This document shows positions 35,975-46,378 of a stretch of DNA of 64,000 nt, piece by piece (the stretch's first letter is position 1; every line of letters begins with the position of its first letter). The notes under the pieces are model-generated. The model was not told the origin of the DNA, did no database searches, and saw only the letters and a list, made by a program, of their open reading frames with translations. Source of the DNA: Pontibaca salina (GTDB lineage: Bacteria; Pseudomonadota; Alphaproteobacteria; Rhodobacterales; Rhodobacteraceae); assembly GCF_016307205.1 (NCBI RefSeq), contig NZ_JAEIJD010000012.1, positions 21,118-85,117 of the forward strand, written 5' to 3'. The position numbers and the translations under genes were made by a program.

Positions 35975-37570
35975 ATGGCTCCCAAAGTTATCATTTCCGA
36001 TAAGCTGTCGGAGGCCGCTGTCCAGATCTTCCGCGATCACGGCATCGACGTCGATTTCCAGCCCGACCTTGGTAAGGACAAGGAAAAACTGGCCCAAGTG
36101 ATCGGCGACTATGACGGCCTTGCCATCCGCAGCGCCACCAAGGTGACCGAAAAGATCCTGCGCAACGCCACCCGGCTCAAGGTGATCGGTCGCGCGGGAA
36201 TCGGCACCGACAACATCGACAAGGAAGCGGCCAGCAAACGCGGCGTGATCGTGATGAACACGCCCTTTGGCAACATGAACACCACCGCCGAGCACGCCAT
36301 CGCGCTGATGTTTGCCGTTGCGCGTCAAATCCCCGAGGCCAGCGCTTCGACCCATGCGGGCAAATGGGAAAAATCGCGCTTCATGGGCGTGGAACTGACC
36401 GGCAAAACGCTGGGCGTGATCGGTGCGGGGAATATTGGCGGCATCGTTTGTGACCGCGCGCTGGGGCTGAAGATGAAGGTGATCGCCTATGACCCGTTCC
36501 TTGCAAAGGACAAGGCCAACCGGATCGGGGTCGAGAAGGTCGAACTGGACGCGTTGCTGGAACGGTCCGATTTCATCACCCTGCATGTGCCGCTGACCGA
36601 CCAGACCCGCAACATCCTGTCCGCTGAAAACCTCGCACGGACGAAACGGGGTGTGCGCATCATCAACTGCGCCCGTGGCGGTCTGGTGGATGAGGAAGCG
36701 CTGGCCGAATTGCTGAAATCCGGCCATATCGCCGGCGCGGGATTCGACGTGTTCGCCGAGGAACCGGCAGTTGAAAACCCGTTGTTCGGCTTGCCCAATG
36801 TGGTCTGCACTCCGCATCTGGGCGCCGCTACATCCGAAGCACAGGAAAACGTTGCACTGCAGGTGGCTGAGCAGATGTCGGATTACCTGTTGACCGGGGC
36901 AGTGACCAACGCGCTGAACATGCCGTCGCTGACCGCTGAGGAGGCCGAGGTGATCCGGCCTTGGGTCAAATTGGCCGGGCATCTGGGCGCGTTCATCGGC
37001 CAGATGACGGATGAACCGATCAAGGCGATCAATATCCTGTATGACGGCACCGTGTCCGAAATGAATGAAGGTGCGCTAAACTGTGCGGCAATTGCCGGCA
37101 TCATGAAACGGGTCAACCCCGAGGTGAACCTTGTTTCTGCGCCGTTTTTTGCCAAGGAGCGCGGCATTCGCATCAGCACCACCACACAGGATAAATCCGG
37201 TGCGTTTGACGGCTATATCAAGCTGCGGGTCGTGACGGACAAGCGCGAACGTTCGATTGCCGGAACCGTGTTCAGCGATGGCAAGCCGCGCTTTATCCAG
37301 ATCAAGGGTATCAACATCGACGCCGAGATCGGCGAGCATATGCTTTACACCACGAATGAGGACACGCCGGGCATCATTGGCACGTTGGGCAATACGATGG
37401 GCAAAAACGGCGTCAACATCGCCAACTTCACCCTTGGCCGCGCCGACCGGGGCGGCGAGGCGATTGCGCTGCTTTACGTCGATGAGCCGGTGCCCGAGCC
37501 GGTGCTGCAAAAACTGGAGGCAACCGGCATGTTTCGGCAGGTCAAACCACTGCAATTCGACATTGCCTGA
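35975..37570 (+). CDS. serA: D-3-phosphoglycerate dehydrogenase
   Basis: A 531-residue enzyme of the long (type 1) form, first step of serine synthesis. The NAD-binding motif GVIGAGNIGGIV is near residue 147, and the catalytic His is in TPHLGAATSEAQENVALQ. An intervening allosteric domain (about 320-450) is followed by a C-terminal ACT domain with DTPGIIGTLGNTMGKNGVNI, which binds serine as feedback inhibitor in many relatives. It lies 72 bp after serC on the same strand. Confidence 0.97.
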   Translation: MAPKVIISDKLSEAAVQIFRDHGIDVDFQPDLGKDKEKLAQVIGDYDGLAIRSATKVTEKILRNATRLKVIGRAGIGTDNIDKEAASKRGVIVMNTPFGNMNTTAEHAIALMFAVARQIPEASASTHAGKWEKSRFMGVELTGKTLGVIGAGNIGGIVCDRALGLKMKVIAYDPFLAKDKANRIGVEKVELDALLERSDFITLHVPLTDQTRNILSAENLARTKRGVRIINCARGGLVDEEALAELLKSGHIAGAGFDVFAEEPAVENPLFGLPNVVCTPHLGAATSEAQENVALQVAEQMSDYLLTGAVTNALNMPSLTAEEAEVIRPWVKLAGHLGAFIGQMTDEPIKAINILYDGTVSEMNEGALNCAAIAGIMKRVNPEVNLVSAPFFAKERGIRISTTTQDKSGAFDGYIKLRVVTDKRERSIAGTVFSDGKPRFIQIKGINIDAEIGEHMLYTTNEDTPGIIGTLGNTMGKNGVNIANFTLGRADRGGEAIALLYVDEPVPEPVLQKLEATGMFRQVKPLQFDIA

Positions 37571-37627
37571 CGAATATCGCACTGTCCTAATCCAGAACGG
37601 TGATTGGTACTTTTGAGGAGGAAACCG

Positions 37628-38359
37628 ATGTCCGGTGCTCCGATCTATGTCATTGGCGATATTCATGGTCACGCTGACAAGCTTGACCATGCGCTTGACC
37701 TGATCGCGCGCGATGGCGGGGCAGAGGCCGAAATTGTCTTTCTGGGCGATCTGGTGGATCGCGGCCCCGATAGTTGCGGCGTGATCGACCGGCTGGTGCA
37801 GGGGCAGGCCGAAGGCCGTGACTGGCATGTGCTGCGGGGGAACCACGATGATTTGTTCGCGCGCTACCTGAGAAACGGTGCCGTCCATGACGATAATGTC
37901 GCATCGGGGCTGGGCTGGCTGCACTCGCGGATTGGTGGACGCCCCACTTTGGCATCCTATGGTGTCGAATATGCAGGCGGTGGCTCGGCGGCGGAGCTGC
38001 TTCCAGTTGCGCGTGCAGCGGTGCCATCAGCGCATCGGGCGTTTTTGGATGAGTTGCCGCTTTACCATCAGCGCGGCGCCCTGCTTTTTGTCCATGCCGG
38101 CATCCGCCCTGAGGTCCCGCTTGCCGAACAAAGCCGCGACGATCTGTTGTGGATCCGCGATCCGTTTCTGAATCACGTCGCCCCGCATTCGTGGCTGGTG
38201 GTGCACGGTCACACCGCGCTTGACGCGCCGCGCCATTACAGCAACCGGCTCAATATGGACGGCGGTGCAGGATATGGGCGCGCGCTGGTGCCTGCGGTGA
38301 TCGAGGGTCGGGACGTTTGGGCGCTGACGGTTGCCGGGCGGATGGCTCTGAAGCCCTAG
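37628..38359 (+). CDS. Metallophosphoesterase (serine/threonine phosphatase-like)
   Basis: A 243-residue calcineurin-like phosphoesterase. All metal-site motifs are present: GDIHGHADKL, GDLVDRGPDS, LRGNHDD and VVHGHTALDAPR. This pattern is that of the PrpA/ApaH-like protein phosphatases. Substrate unknown; a dinucleoside polyphosphate or a phosphoprotein is possible. GAGGAGG seven bases before the ATG fixes the start at 37628. It follows serA by 57 bp and may be cotranscribed. Confidence 0.9.
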   Translation: MSGAPIYVIGDIHGHADKLDHALDLIARDGGAEAEIVFLGDLVDRGPDSCGVIDRLVQGQAEGRDWHVLRGNHDDLFARYLRNGAVHDDNVASGLGWLHSRIGGRPTLASYGVEYAGGGSAAELLPVARAAVPSAHRAFLDELPLYHQRGALLFVHAGIRPEVPLAEQSRDDLLWIRDPFLNHVAPHSWLVVHGHTALDAPRHYSNRLNMDGGAGYGRALVPAVIEGRDVWALTVAGRMALKP

Positions 38360-38477
38360 ACAATATGTCAGCGGGGCAGGTTTGCGCTTTGCAGTTTGCC
38401 CCCTTGCCATTGCGGCGCGCTTCTGTGTGAATATCTTATGTATGCGCTTTCAGGGTGCAACACAGAGGAGATCCATC

Positions 38478-39653
38478 ATGAGCGATATCGTCATTCTCGG
38501 TGGTGCCCGCACCGCGATCGGTGCTTTTGGTGGCGCGCTGGCTGCCGTTCCGCCCATCGATCTTGCGGCAACCGCAACCAAAGCTGCACTCCAGCACGCA
38601 AATGTCGAGGGCGGGCAGATCGACCATGTGGTGTTCGGCCATGTCATCAATACCGAACCGCGTGATATGTATCTGTCCCGCGTGGCGGCGATACAGGCGG
38701 GCATTCCCGACAGCACACCGGCAATGAACGTCAATCGACTGTGCGGGTCGGGCGCGCAGGCGATTGTCTCGGCAGTGCAGGCTTTGATGCTTGGCGATGC
38801 GGAATTCGCCATTGCTGGTGGGGCGGAGAACATGTCGCGTAGCCCGTTTATAACCCCTTCGGCGCGTTGGGGGCAGAAAATGGGCGACATCCGCGCGCTT
38901 GACATGATGCTGGGCGCTCTGAATTGCCCCTTCGGCACCGGCCATATGGGGGTAACCGCCGAAAATATCGCGCAGGAACATGGCATAGACCGCGCTGCGC
39001 AGGACGCGTTCGCGCTGACCAGCCAGCAGCGCGCCGCTGCGGCGATCGCCGAAGGACGATTCGAAAGCCAGATCGTAGCGGTCGAGATGAATCAGCGCCG
39101 CGCGACGATTGATTTCACGGTGGACGAACACCCCAAACAGACATCGCTGGAAGCTCTGGCCAATCTGCGCCCGGCATTTCAGCACGACGGCAGCGTGACG
39201 GCGGGAAATGCCAGCGGCATCAATGACGGCGCGGCTGCGCTGGTGTTGGCAACGGCAGAAGCGGCGCAAAAGGCCGGATTGATCCCCAAGGCGCGGGTGC
39301 TTGGCTATGCTCATGCCGGTGTGCGGCCGGAGGTCATGGGGCTTGGCCCGATGCCGGCGGTGCGTAACTTGTTGGAGCGCACCGGACTAACGGCGGCAGA
39401 ATTCGACGTGATCGAAAGCAACGAGGCTTTTGCCGCGCAGGCGCTGGCGGTGAACAAGGAGCTGGGTTTGGACCCGGCCCGAGTGAACCCCAATGGCGGC
39501 GCGATTGCGCTTGGTCATCCGGTGGGTGCGACCGGGGCGATCCTGACGGTAAAGGCACTTTACGAACTTGAGCGGATCAGCGGCAAAAAGGCGTTGATCA
39601 CGATGTGTATCGGTGGCGGCCAAGGGATCGCGCTGGCCATCGAGCGGCTCTGA
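38478..39653 (+). CDS. Acetyl-CoA acyltransferase (beta-ketothiolase)
   Basis: A 391-residue thiolase. The nucleophilic Cys is in NRLCGSGAQAIVSAVQ (about residue 89-90), the GHPVGATGA loop carries the catalytic His (about 350) and the second active Cys lies in TMCIGGGQGIA. It condenses or cleaves acyl-CoA units in fatty-acid oxidation or polyhydroxyalkanoate synthesis; it resembles BktB-type enzymes of broad chain-length use. GAGGAG precedes the ATG at 38478; an earlier in-frame ATG lacks a ribosome-binding site. Confidence 0.93.
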   Translation: MSDIVILGGARTAIGAFGGALAAVPPIDLAATATKAALQHANVEGGQIDHVVFGHVINTEPRDMYLSRVAAIQAGIPDSTPAMNVNRLCGSGAQAIVSAVQALMLGDAEFAIAGGAENMSRSPFITPSARWGQKMGDIRALDMMLGALNCPFGTGHMGVTAENIAQEHGIDRAAQDAFALTSQQRAAAAIAEGRFESQIVAVEMNQRRATIDFTVDEHPKQTSLEALANLRPAFQHDGSVTAGNASGINDGAAALVLATAEAAQKAGLIPKARVLGYAHAGVRPEVMGLGPMPAVRNLLERTGLTAAEFDVIESNEAFAAQALAVNKELGLDPARVNPNGGAIALGHPVGATGAILTVKALYELERISGKKALITMCIGGGQGIALAIERL

Positions 39654-39715
39654 GCGGGGATCCTGAGGGGGCTATTCGCGTCCGATTGCTGCGCAAACCC
39701 GGCAGAGGTTGCCGC

Positions 39716-41251
39716 TCAGGTCAGCAGGGCCAGCGCGAAACCTGCTGCGGCGCCCATCGTGGTGGCAATCAGCGCGGTCAATAAGACCAGGCGCTTGTCG
39801 ACATTGCGGGCGGGCGGGTGTTGCGCTTCGGCCTGCCGGATCAGGGCTGCTTCGACCAGACCGGGGAGACGCGGCCCATAGCGCGCAAGAACGCGGCCGG
39901 TTTTGGCCAGATCGCCCAATATCGCGCGCGGGCCGATGGATTTCTTGATGTAATCCTCGACCACCGGGTGGGCAACCTGCCAGATATTGATGTGCGGATT
40001 GAGCGAACGGGCGACCCCTTCGACCACAACCATGGTGCGTTGCAGCAAGATCAATTCGGTACGTGTCTCCATGCCGAACCGTTCGGTTACCTCGAACAGA
40101 TAGCTGAGCAGGCGACCCATGGAGATTCGTGTGGCGTCCATGCCGAAAATCGGCTCGCCCACCGCGCGCAGGGCACGGGCGAATTCATCGACGTCGCGGT
40201 CGGCGGGGACATAGCCCGCCTCGAAATGCACTTCGGCCACGCGTTTATAATCGCGCCGGATGAAGCCATAGAGGATCTCGGCATAGACCCGGCGGGTATA
40301 TTCGTCGATCTGGCCCATGATCCCGAAATCATAGGCGATGATGTCCCCGTTCGGGGCGACCTTGAGGTTGCCTTGGTGCATGTCGGCATGGAAATAGCCA
40401 TCGCGCAGGGCGTGCAACAGGAACAGGCGAAGCACCCGCTCGGACAGGTCCACCCGGTCATGGCCGGCGGCGTCGATGGCGTCATTGTCGCCCAGCGGCG
40501 CGCCATCGGCCCAGCCAAGCGTCATGACCCGGCGTGCCGACAAGCCCCAGACGATATCCGGCACGACAAATTTCGGGTCATCCTTGGTATTGGCCGCAAA
40601 TTCCGAGGCGGCAGAACTCTCCAGTCGCAGGTCCAATTCGCCGCGCACCACGCCGTCGAAATGTTTTATCACATCCATCGGGCGCAGGCGGCGCGCGCCC
40701 GGTGCGAACAGATCAACGATCCGCGCGGCAAAGTAGAAAGCGTCGATATCCTTGCGGAACGCTTTTTCGATGCCGGGGCGCAGCACCTTGACCGCCACCT
40801 CTTTGCCGGTTTCGGCGGTGCGCGCCTTGTGCACCTGCGCAATCGAGGCAGCGGCGATGGGTTCGCTGAATTCGGAAAACATTTCGGGCAGCGGCTGGCC
40901 CAGTTCCTTTTCCACTTCGGCGCGCGCGACGTCGAGCGGAAAGGGCGGCAGCTTGTCTTGCAGCACGCGCAATTGCACTGCCAATTCATCGCCAACGACG
41001 TCGGGTCGTGTCGAAAGCACCTGACCGAATTTGATATAGGCCGGCCCCAGTGCGGTGATGGCGCGGGTGGCAGGCGGCATGGCCGGATCGCCTTTGTACC
41101 CCAGCCACATGAACGGTTTCCCCAGCGCATGGGCGAGAATCCGCAGCGGTTTGGGCGCATCGAAGGCATCGAGCACCACGTTCATCGCGCCGGTGCGTTC
41201 CAGTGTGGCGCCGGTGCGGATCAGCCGCCATATATTGTGAGGTCCGCGCAT
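39716..41251 (-). CDS. ubiB: Ubiquinone biosynthesis protein UbiB (ABC1/ADCK-type kinase-like)
   Basis: A 511-residue atypical kinase-like protein required for ubiquinone synthesis. The family-specific KxGQ motif is seen in YIKFGQVLSTRPD, followed by AAASIAQVHKA, AVKVLRPG (ATP-binding Lys), HADMHQGNL and AYDFGIMG (metal ligands). Membrane segments lie at the very C-terminus (TALIATTMGAAAGFALALL), anchoring it to the inner membrane. The ATG begins one base after the ubiE stop, so the two are translationally coupled. Confidence 0.95.
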   Translation of the reverse strand: MRGPHNIWRLIRTGATLERTGAMNVVLDAFDAPKPLRILAHALGKPFMWLGYKGDPAMPPATRAITALGPAYIKFGQVLSTRPDVVGDELAVQLRVLQDKLPPFPLDVARAEVEKELGQPLPEMFSEFSEPIAAASIAQVHKARTAETGKEVAVKVLRPGIEKAFRKDIDAFYFAARIVDLFAPGARRLRPMDVIKHFDGVVRGELDLRLESSAASEFAANTKDDPKFVVPDIVWGLSARRVMTLGWADGAPLGDNDAIDAAGHDRVDLSERVLRLFLLHALRDGYFHADMHQGNLKVAPNGDIIAYDFGIMGQIDEYTRRVYAEILYGFIRRDYKRVAEVHFEAGYVPADRDVDEFARALRAVGEPIFGMDATRISMGRLLSYLFEVTERFGMETRTELILLQRTMVVVEGVARSLNPHINIWQVAHPVVEDYIKKSIGPRAILGDLAKTGRVLARYGPRLPGLVEAALIRQAEAQHPPARNVDKRLVLLTALIATTMGAAAGFALALLT

Positions 41252-41252
41252 G

Positions 41253-42005
41253 TCAGAGCTTCCAGCCAGAATGTAGCGCGGCGATCCCGAGGCTGAGATT
41301 GCGATAGGACGCATTTTCGAACCCCGCCGCGCGGATCATAGAGAGAAATGTTTCCTGATCGGGAAAGTTGCGGATCGATTCGACCAGATACTGATAACTG
41401 TCCCGATCATTGGCGATCAGTTGGCCCATGCGGGGGATCACGTTAAAGCTGTAGAGATCATAGGCCTTCTGCATCAGCGGATTGGGCAATTGCGAGAACT
41501 CGAGCACCATTAGCCGTCCGCCGGGGCGCAGCACGCGAAAGGCTTCGGCCAGTGCATCCTGCGGGCGGGTGACGTTACGAAGGCCAAAGCTGATTGTGTA
41601 GACATCAAAGCTATGATCCGCAAAGGGCAGGGCCATCGCATCGCCAACAACCCAGTCAAGGCTGTCGGCCATCTGCGCCGCCTCTGCCCGTTTGCGCCCC
41701 GCCAGCAGCATCGGTTCAGTCAGGTCGAGAACGGTGGCATGGCCAGATCCGGCGCGTTTCAGGAAGCGAAACGCGATGTCGCCGGTGCCGCCCGCAACAT
41801 CCAACTGCTTTTGGCCGGGTCGGGGCGCCAGCCAATCCATCATCGCGTCTTTCCACAACCGGTGGATGCCGACGCTCATCACGTCGTTCATAACGTCATA
41901 TCGCGACGCGACCGAATTGAATACGCCCTGCACGCGCCCGGCCTTTTCGTTTTCGGGAACGGTCTGATAGCCAAAGTGAGTTGTCTTGTCGCTGTCGCCT
42001 GCCAT
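41253..42005 (-). CDS. ubiE: Ubiquinone/menaquinone methyltransferase UbiE
   Basis: A 250-residue SAM-dependent C-methyltransferase of ubiquinone synthesis. Motif I is [15 protein letters not shown] (about residues 68-82), and the family signatures [20 protein letters not shown] and [20 protein letters not shown] are present. The start at 42005 ([12 protein letters not shown]) is the family-typical one; an upstream in-frame ATG would add a GC-rich tail. It heads the ubiE-ubiB pair and is divergent from mutM. Confidence 0.97.
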   Translation of the reverse strand: MAGDSDKTTHFGYQTVPENEKAGRVQGVFNSVASRYDVMNDVMSVGIHRLWKDAMMDWLAPRPGQKQLDVAGGTGDIAFRFLKRAGSGHATVLDLTEPMLLAGRKRAEAAQMADSLDWVVGDAMALPFADHSFDVYTISFGLRNVTRPQDALAEAFRVLRPGGRLMVLEFSQLPNPLMQKAYDLYSFNVIPRMGQLIANDRDSYQYLVESIRNFPDQETFLSMIRAAGFENASYRNLSLGIAALHSGWKL

Positions 42006-42092
42006 GGGGTTCCTGTCGCCTAGCGGATTTGCCCCTGTTATAGGGTGCTGGCGGCTGCGCACAATGCGCCCGCTTTGCCACAGGAGCGCACA

Positions 42093-42944
42093 ATGCCCGA
42101 ATTACCCGAGGTCGAGACGGTTCGCCGCGGTCTGGCGCCGGTGATGGAAGGCGAGATGATTGCGCGCGCCGAGGTCAATCGGCCGGATCTGCGCTGGCCC
42201 TTTCCGCCGGACATGGCGGGACGTATGACCGGGCAGCGTGTCGAACGGCTGCGGCGGCGGTCGAAATATATTCTGGCCGATCTGTCTAATCGCGAGACAT
42301 TGTTGATTCATCTCGGCATGTCGGGGCGCATGACGGTATCAGGCGACCCCATGGGGCGCTTTCAGCGCGACCATCCGACGGTGAAGAAACACGATCATGT
42401 CGTCCTGCACATGGGCAACGGCGCACGCGTGACCTTTAATGACCCGCGCCGCTTTGGTGCGATGGACCTGATCGCGTCCGATACGGCTGATACGCACCGG
42501 CTGCTGGCGGCGCTGGGGCCCGAGCCACTGGGCAACGCGTTCAATGAGGAACATCTGGTTGCGGCTTTGCGTGGGCGGATGACGCCGGTCAAATCCGCGC
42601 TGCTGGATCAGCGCATCGTGGCAGGGCTTGGCAATATATATGTCTGCGAGGTTCTGTTTCGGGCCGGGATTTCGCCGCGGCGCAAAGCCGGACGAATCGC
42701 TGCCCGGCGGGTTGCTGCGATGGTGCCCATCATTCGTCAGGTTCTAAACGAGGCGATCGCGGCCGGAGGGTCGAGCCTGCGGGATTTTCGTCAGGCCGAT
42801 GGCGAGTTGGGGTATTTTCAGCATTCTTTCGATGTTTACGGACGCGAGGGGCAGGCCTGTCGGCACGATGGTTGCGATGGTATCATCACCCGGCTGGTGC
42901 AGTCGGGACGATCGTCCTTCTACTGTCCGCGCTGCCAAAGATAG
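42093..42944 (+). CDS. mutM: Formamidopyrimidine-DNA glycosylase
   Basis: A 283-residue base-excision-repair enzyme that removes 8-oxoguanine and formamidopyrimidines. The N-terminal catalytic [12 protein letters not shown] (Pro after Met removal, Glu) decides the start. The beta-elimination lysine lies in [10 protein letters not shown]. The C-terminal zinc finger is complete: C-x4-C in ACRHDGCDG and C-x2-C in YCPRCQR. The gene is transcribed toward the enoyl-CoA hydratase. Confidence 0.97.
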   Translation: MPELPEVETVRRGLAPVMEGEMIARAEVNRPDLRWPFPPDMAGRMTGQRVERLRRRSKYILADLSNRETLLIHLGMSGRMTVSGDPMGRFQRDHPTVKKHDHVVLHMGNGARVTFNDPRRFGAMDLIASDTADTHRLLAALGPEPLGNAFNEEHLVAALRGRMTPVKSALLDQRIVAGLGNIYVCEVLFRAGISPRRKAGRIAARRVAAMVPIIRQVLNEAIAAGGSSLRDFRQADGELGYFQHSFDVYGREGQACRHDGCDGIITRLVQSGRSSFYCPRCQR

Positions 42945-43008
42945 TTTGAACCACTTGCCCCAGATGGTAAGTCAGTAACTTTGAATGCAACAATCGAAAG
43001 CAGTTTCC

Positions 43009-43785
43009 ATGGCCTTTGAAACGATCAACGTCGAAGTCGATGATCACGTTGCGCTGATCAAGCTGGATCGACCGGATGCGATGAATGCGTTGAGCCAACA
43101 ACTGGTGGGCGAGTTGCTTCAGGCGCTCGAAGAGGCGGACGCCAATGAAAAAGTGCGTTGCATTGTTCTGGCCGGATCGGACAAGGCCTTTGCAGCTGGG
43201 GCGGATATCAAGGAGATGGCCAAGCTCGGGTTCGTCGATGTGTTCAACGCGAACCTGTTTGCGCAGGTCAATGATCGGATTGCGGCGATTCGTAAGCCGA
43301 TCATCGCAGCAGTCGCCGGTTACGCGCTGGGCGGGGGGTGCGAACTGGCGATGGCCTGCGACTTCATTATTGCTGCGGATACGGCGAAGTTCGGACAGCC
43401 CGAAATCAACCTCGGGGTGATCGCTGGAATCGGCGGCACCCAGCGTCTGGCCCGATTCGTCGGCAAGTCAAAAGCAATGGATATGAACCTGACCGGCCGG
43501 CTCATGCCGGCGGAAGAGGCCGAGCGCTCGGGGTTGGTCAGCCGCGTGGTTCCCGCCAAAAAGCTGATGGAAGAGGCGATGGGTGCAGCCCAGAAGATCG
43601 CCGAAAAATCGCAGATCAGCGTTTTGGCTGCCAAGGAAGCGGTGAACCGCAGCTATGAAACCACGTTGTCCGAGGGATTGCGGTTCGAGCGCAGCCTTTT
43701 TCACTCCATGTTCGCAACCGAAGACCAGAAAGAGGGCATGAGCGCCTTTCTCGAAAAGCGACAGGCGCAGTTCCGCGACAAGTAA
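43009..43785 (+). CDS. Enoyl-CoA hydratase
   Basis: A 258-residue crotonase-fold enzyme that hydrates trans-2-enoyl-CoA. The oxyanion-hole segments are [17 protein letters not shown] and [14 protein letters not shown]. The two catalytic glutamates are in [19 protein letters not shown]. The start at 43009 ([10 protein letters not shown]) is family-like; an ATG 24 nt upstream is possible. It lies 64 bp after mutM, an arrangement conserved in Rhodobacterales. Confidence 0.95.
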   Translation: MAFETINVEVDDHVALIKLDRPDAMNALSQQLVGELLQALEEADANEKVRCIVLAGSDKAFAAGADIKEMAKLGFVDVFNANLFAQVNDRIAAIRKPIIAAVAGYALGGGCELAMACDFIIAADTAKFGQPEINLGVIAGIGGTQRLARFVGKSKAMDMNLTGRLMPAEEAERSGLVSRVVPAKKLMEEAMGAAQKIAEKSQISVLAAKEAVNRSYETTLSEGLRFERSLFHSMFATEDQKEGMSAFLEKRQAQFRDK

Positions 43786-43884
43786 ACCGCTGCCTTGCGA
43801 TGGCGCATCAACTGGTTTCCGCTGCGGCCCTGTGTGAAGTTTGCCGAGGCATATGAAGTCGCGACGACGGGTCGATTTTGAGGT

Positions 43885-43912
43885 TTGCAAACCGGCCCGA
43901 AGCCGATTATAG
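43885..43912 (+). promoter_or_regulatory. Probable rpsT promoter
   Basis: TTGCAA (43885-43890), a 16-bp spacer and TTATAG (43907-43912) in the 245-bp gap before rpsT, leaving a leader of about 110 nt. No other gene is seen in that gap. Confidence 0.5.
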
Positions 43913-44030
43913 GCGCTGCCATACATGCGCGTGTGGCCCGCTTAGGCAAGAACTGACCCGTTAAGCCCTTTCAGGGTTGGGATCGCATTGCGCAATCATA
44001 TGCAACGAACCCACGGAAAGGTCATTCACA

Positions 44031-44294
44031 ATGGCAAACACACTGCAATCCAAGAAGCGCGCCCGTCAGAACGAGGCGCGTTTTGCCGTAAACAAAGCAC
44101 GTCGCGCGCGTATCCGCACATTCTTGCGCAAGGTCGAAGAAGCGATTGCTTCGGGTGACAAGGAAGCTGCAACAGCAGCGCTGCGCGCCGCCCAGCCCGA
44201 ATTGATGCGCGGCGTCAGCCGGGGCGTCTTCCACCGTAACACTGCCGCGCGAAAAATATCGCGTCTGTCGGCCCGTGTGAAGGCGCTGGGCTGA
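44031..44294 (+). CDS. rpsT: 30S ribosomal protein S20
   Basis: An 87-residue, very basic protein that binds 16S rRNA. It shows the family pattern [20 protein letters not shown], then [16 protein letters not shown] and the C-terminal [25 protein letters not shown] 10-11 bases upstream supports the ATG at 44031. It is monocistronic, with a promoter candidate upstream and a clear terminator downstream. Confidence 0.98.
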   Translation: MANTLQSKKRARQNEARFAVNKARRARIRTFLRKVEEAIASGDKEAATAALRAAQPELMRGVSRGVFHRNTAARKISRLSARVKALG

Positions 44295-44332
44295 ATCCTT
44301 TATTGCGCAGCCATGAAGGCGAGAAAATCAAG

Positions 44333-44363
44333 AGACGCTGCCCGATGGGGCTGCGTCTTTTTT
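44333..44363 (+). terminator. rpsT intrinsic terminator
   Basis: AGACGC, one mismatch, GCCC, loop, GGGC, one mismatch, GCGTCT followed by TTTTT: a classic Rho-independent terminator about 40 bp after the rpsT stop. Confidence 0.9.
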
Positions 44364-44857
44364 GTTTAGGTGATTAAAAAGCCACCAATCCAGAGGGCCC
44401 AGAGATTCTTTGTCCCTAAAGCATGAGTCAACGGCATAGTTTCATTGCCGCCTGATGGCGGAAGTTGCTAGGACATATCTAGCGATTCACTCGCCTGGGG
44501 GGACAGGCTGCCGGCGCGAATTCCTGATCGGACTCAGGAGTGATTGCAGGCGAAAACTGCGCGATCCGGTGCTGCGCCGGGTCATGTGGTCTGCGGTCTT
44601 GCTGGACGTTTCTTCCGGTAGACAGCCCTGTCAATACATGAGTGCGGAACGGTCGCGTGGCGCGCGACGGGTCGGCTGCAATCTTGCAAGCCGTCTGGCC
44701 ACGAGAACGGCCGATGAGCACGTCCTGATGGGACGCCGCGAACCTCTTTGGTGCGCGGGCATGTAACCTGTGCCGTGAATCTCGCCGGGTTTTCTCGGGG
44801 CGAAAATATCGTGGGGACAAGCCGAAACTTTCGGCAAACGGATGCTAGAGGCGCTGC
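44364..44857. other. Intergenic region between rpsT and dnaA
   Basis: 494 bp without a credible gene. It contains a CCGCC-TGAT-GGCGG hairpin (about 44449-44462) and a CCTGA/TCAGG foldback (about 44523-44538). No TTATNCACA-type DnaA box was found, so there is no direct sign that this is the origin. It presumably holds the dnaA promoter and a long leader. Confidence 0.6.
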
Positions 44858-46222
44858 ATGACAAAAGAAAAATGGGGTCAACTCAGAGAGAACCTGCTCA
44901 AGACGGTGGGTAAGAACAATTTCAAGACATGGATCGAGCCGCTGGAGTTTGCGGAAGTGCAGGATGGTGTTGCACTGTTCAATGTCCCCACGAATTTCAT
45001 GGGCAATTACGTCAGTCAGAATTTTACTGACCAAATCCTGCATGAGCTGAACGCCAATGGCCAACCTGTGCAGCGCCTGTCATTTCAGGTTCTGGCCAAT
45101 GCGCCGACACAGCCCGCTGCCAATGCGGTTGCAGAACCAAAAGCTCCGCCTGCGGCCTCGGGCGAAGCTTCGGGCGATGCAATTCAAACAGCACCGCTGG
45201 AGGCGCGTTTCACTTTTGACAGTTTCGTGGTCGGTAAGCCCAACGAGTTGGCCCACGCCGCCGCGCGCAGGGTAGCTGAGGGGGGGCCGGTAACGTTCAA
45301 CCCGCTGGTACTCTATGGCGGTGTCGGTCTGGGGAAGACGCACCTAATGCACGCCATCGCTTGGGAGTTGCGGGCGCGTCAGCCGGACCTGAATGTGCTT
45401 TATCTGTCTGCCGAACAGTTCATGTATCGGTTCGTTCAGGCACTGCGCGAACGCAAGATGATGGATTTCAAGCATTTGTTCCGCTCGGTCGATGTGCTGA
45501 TGGTCGATGACGTTCAGTTCATCGCCGGCAAGGATTCCACGCAGGAAGAGTTCTTTCACACATTCAACGCTTTGGTGGATCAGAATAAGCAGATCATCAT
45601 TTCTGCAGATCGCGCGCCGGGCGAGATCAAGGAACTGGAGGATCGGGTGCGCTCGCGCTTGCAATGCGGGCTGGTCGTCGATCTGCACCCAACGGATTAC
45701 GAATTGCGCCTCGGTATTTTGCAATCCAAGGTCCAGCAACATCGTGACACCTATCCCGGACTGGAAATCGCGCCCGGAGTGCTGGAGTTTCTAGCCCAAC
45801 GGATTTCGACCAATGTGCGCGTGCTTGAGGGGGCACTGACACGTCTATTCGCCTTTGCCTCTCTAGTGGGGCGCGAAATTGACATGGAACTGACGCAAGA
45901 TTGTTTGGCCGATGTGCTGCGGGCGTCCGAGCGCAAAATCACTGTCGAAGAAATTCAGCGCCGCGTGTCGGATTACTACAACATCCGTCTCAGCGATATG
46001 ATCGGACCCAAGCGCGTGCGCTCTTTCGCGAGACCTCGGCAGGTGGCGATGTATCTGGCCAAGCAATTGACCAGCCGGTCGCTGCCCGAAATCGGTCGCC
46101 GTTTTGGCGGGCGCGATCACACCACGGTGATGCACGGGGTGCGCCGGATTGAAGAACTGAAGCAGACCGACGGGCAGATGGCCGACGATGTTGAGATGCT
46201 CCGACGCGCATTGGAAGCTTAA
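44858..46222 (+). CDS. dnaA: Chromosomal replication initiator DnaA
   Basis: A 454-residue AAA+ initiator. Domain I (about 1-85) is followed by a linker, then domain III with Walker A YGGVGLGKTHLMHAI (about 151-165) and Walker B VLMVDDVQFIAGK. Domain IV has the DnaA-box-binding signature GGRDHTTVMHGVRRIEEL (about 420-437). The protein is intact. The gene starts the dnaA-dnaN-recF-gyrB row. Confidence 0.98.
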   Translation: MTKEKWGQLRENLLKTVGKNNFKTWIEPLEFAEVQDGVALFNVPTNFMGNYVSQNFTDQILHELNANGQPVQRLSFQVLANAPTQPAANAVAEPKAPPAASGEASGDAIQTAPLEARFTFDSFVVGKPNELAHAAARRVAEGGPVTFNPLVLYGGVGLGKTHLMHAIAWELRARQPDLNVLYLSAEQFMYRFVQALRERKMMDFKHLFRSVDVLMVDDVQFIAGKDSTQEEFFHTFNALVDQNKQIIISADRAPGEIKELEDRVRSRLQCGLVVDLHPTDYELRLGILQSKVQQHRDTYPGLEIAPGVLEFLAQRISTNVRVLEGALTRLFAFASLVGREIDMELTQDCLADVLRASERKITVEEIQRRVSDYYNIRLSDMIGPKRVRSFARPRQVAMYLAKQLTSRSLPEIGRRFGGRDHTTVMHGVRRIEELKQTDGQMADDVEMLRRALEA

Positions 46223-46378
46223 GGCGACGCGATGCGCGAATGCCATAGGGTCGGGCAAGTTCCCCCTAGCCCCTTGACGGGCAGGCCGTTCGCACCGAGA
46301 AATCCATAAAAACCTTGTGTCAGGTGGGCAAACCGCTAGGTTGCCCTTCCCGGCGCTTTGCCGGATCCGGAGGAAGAG

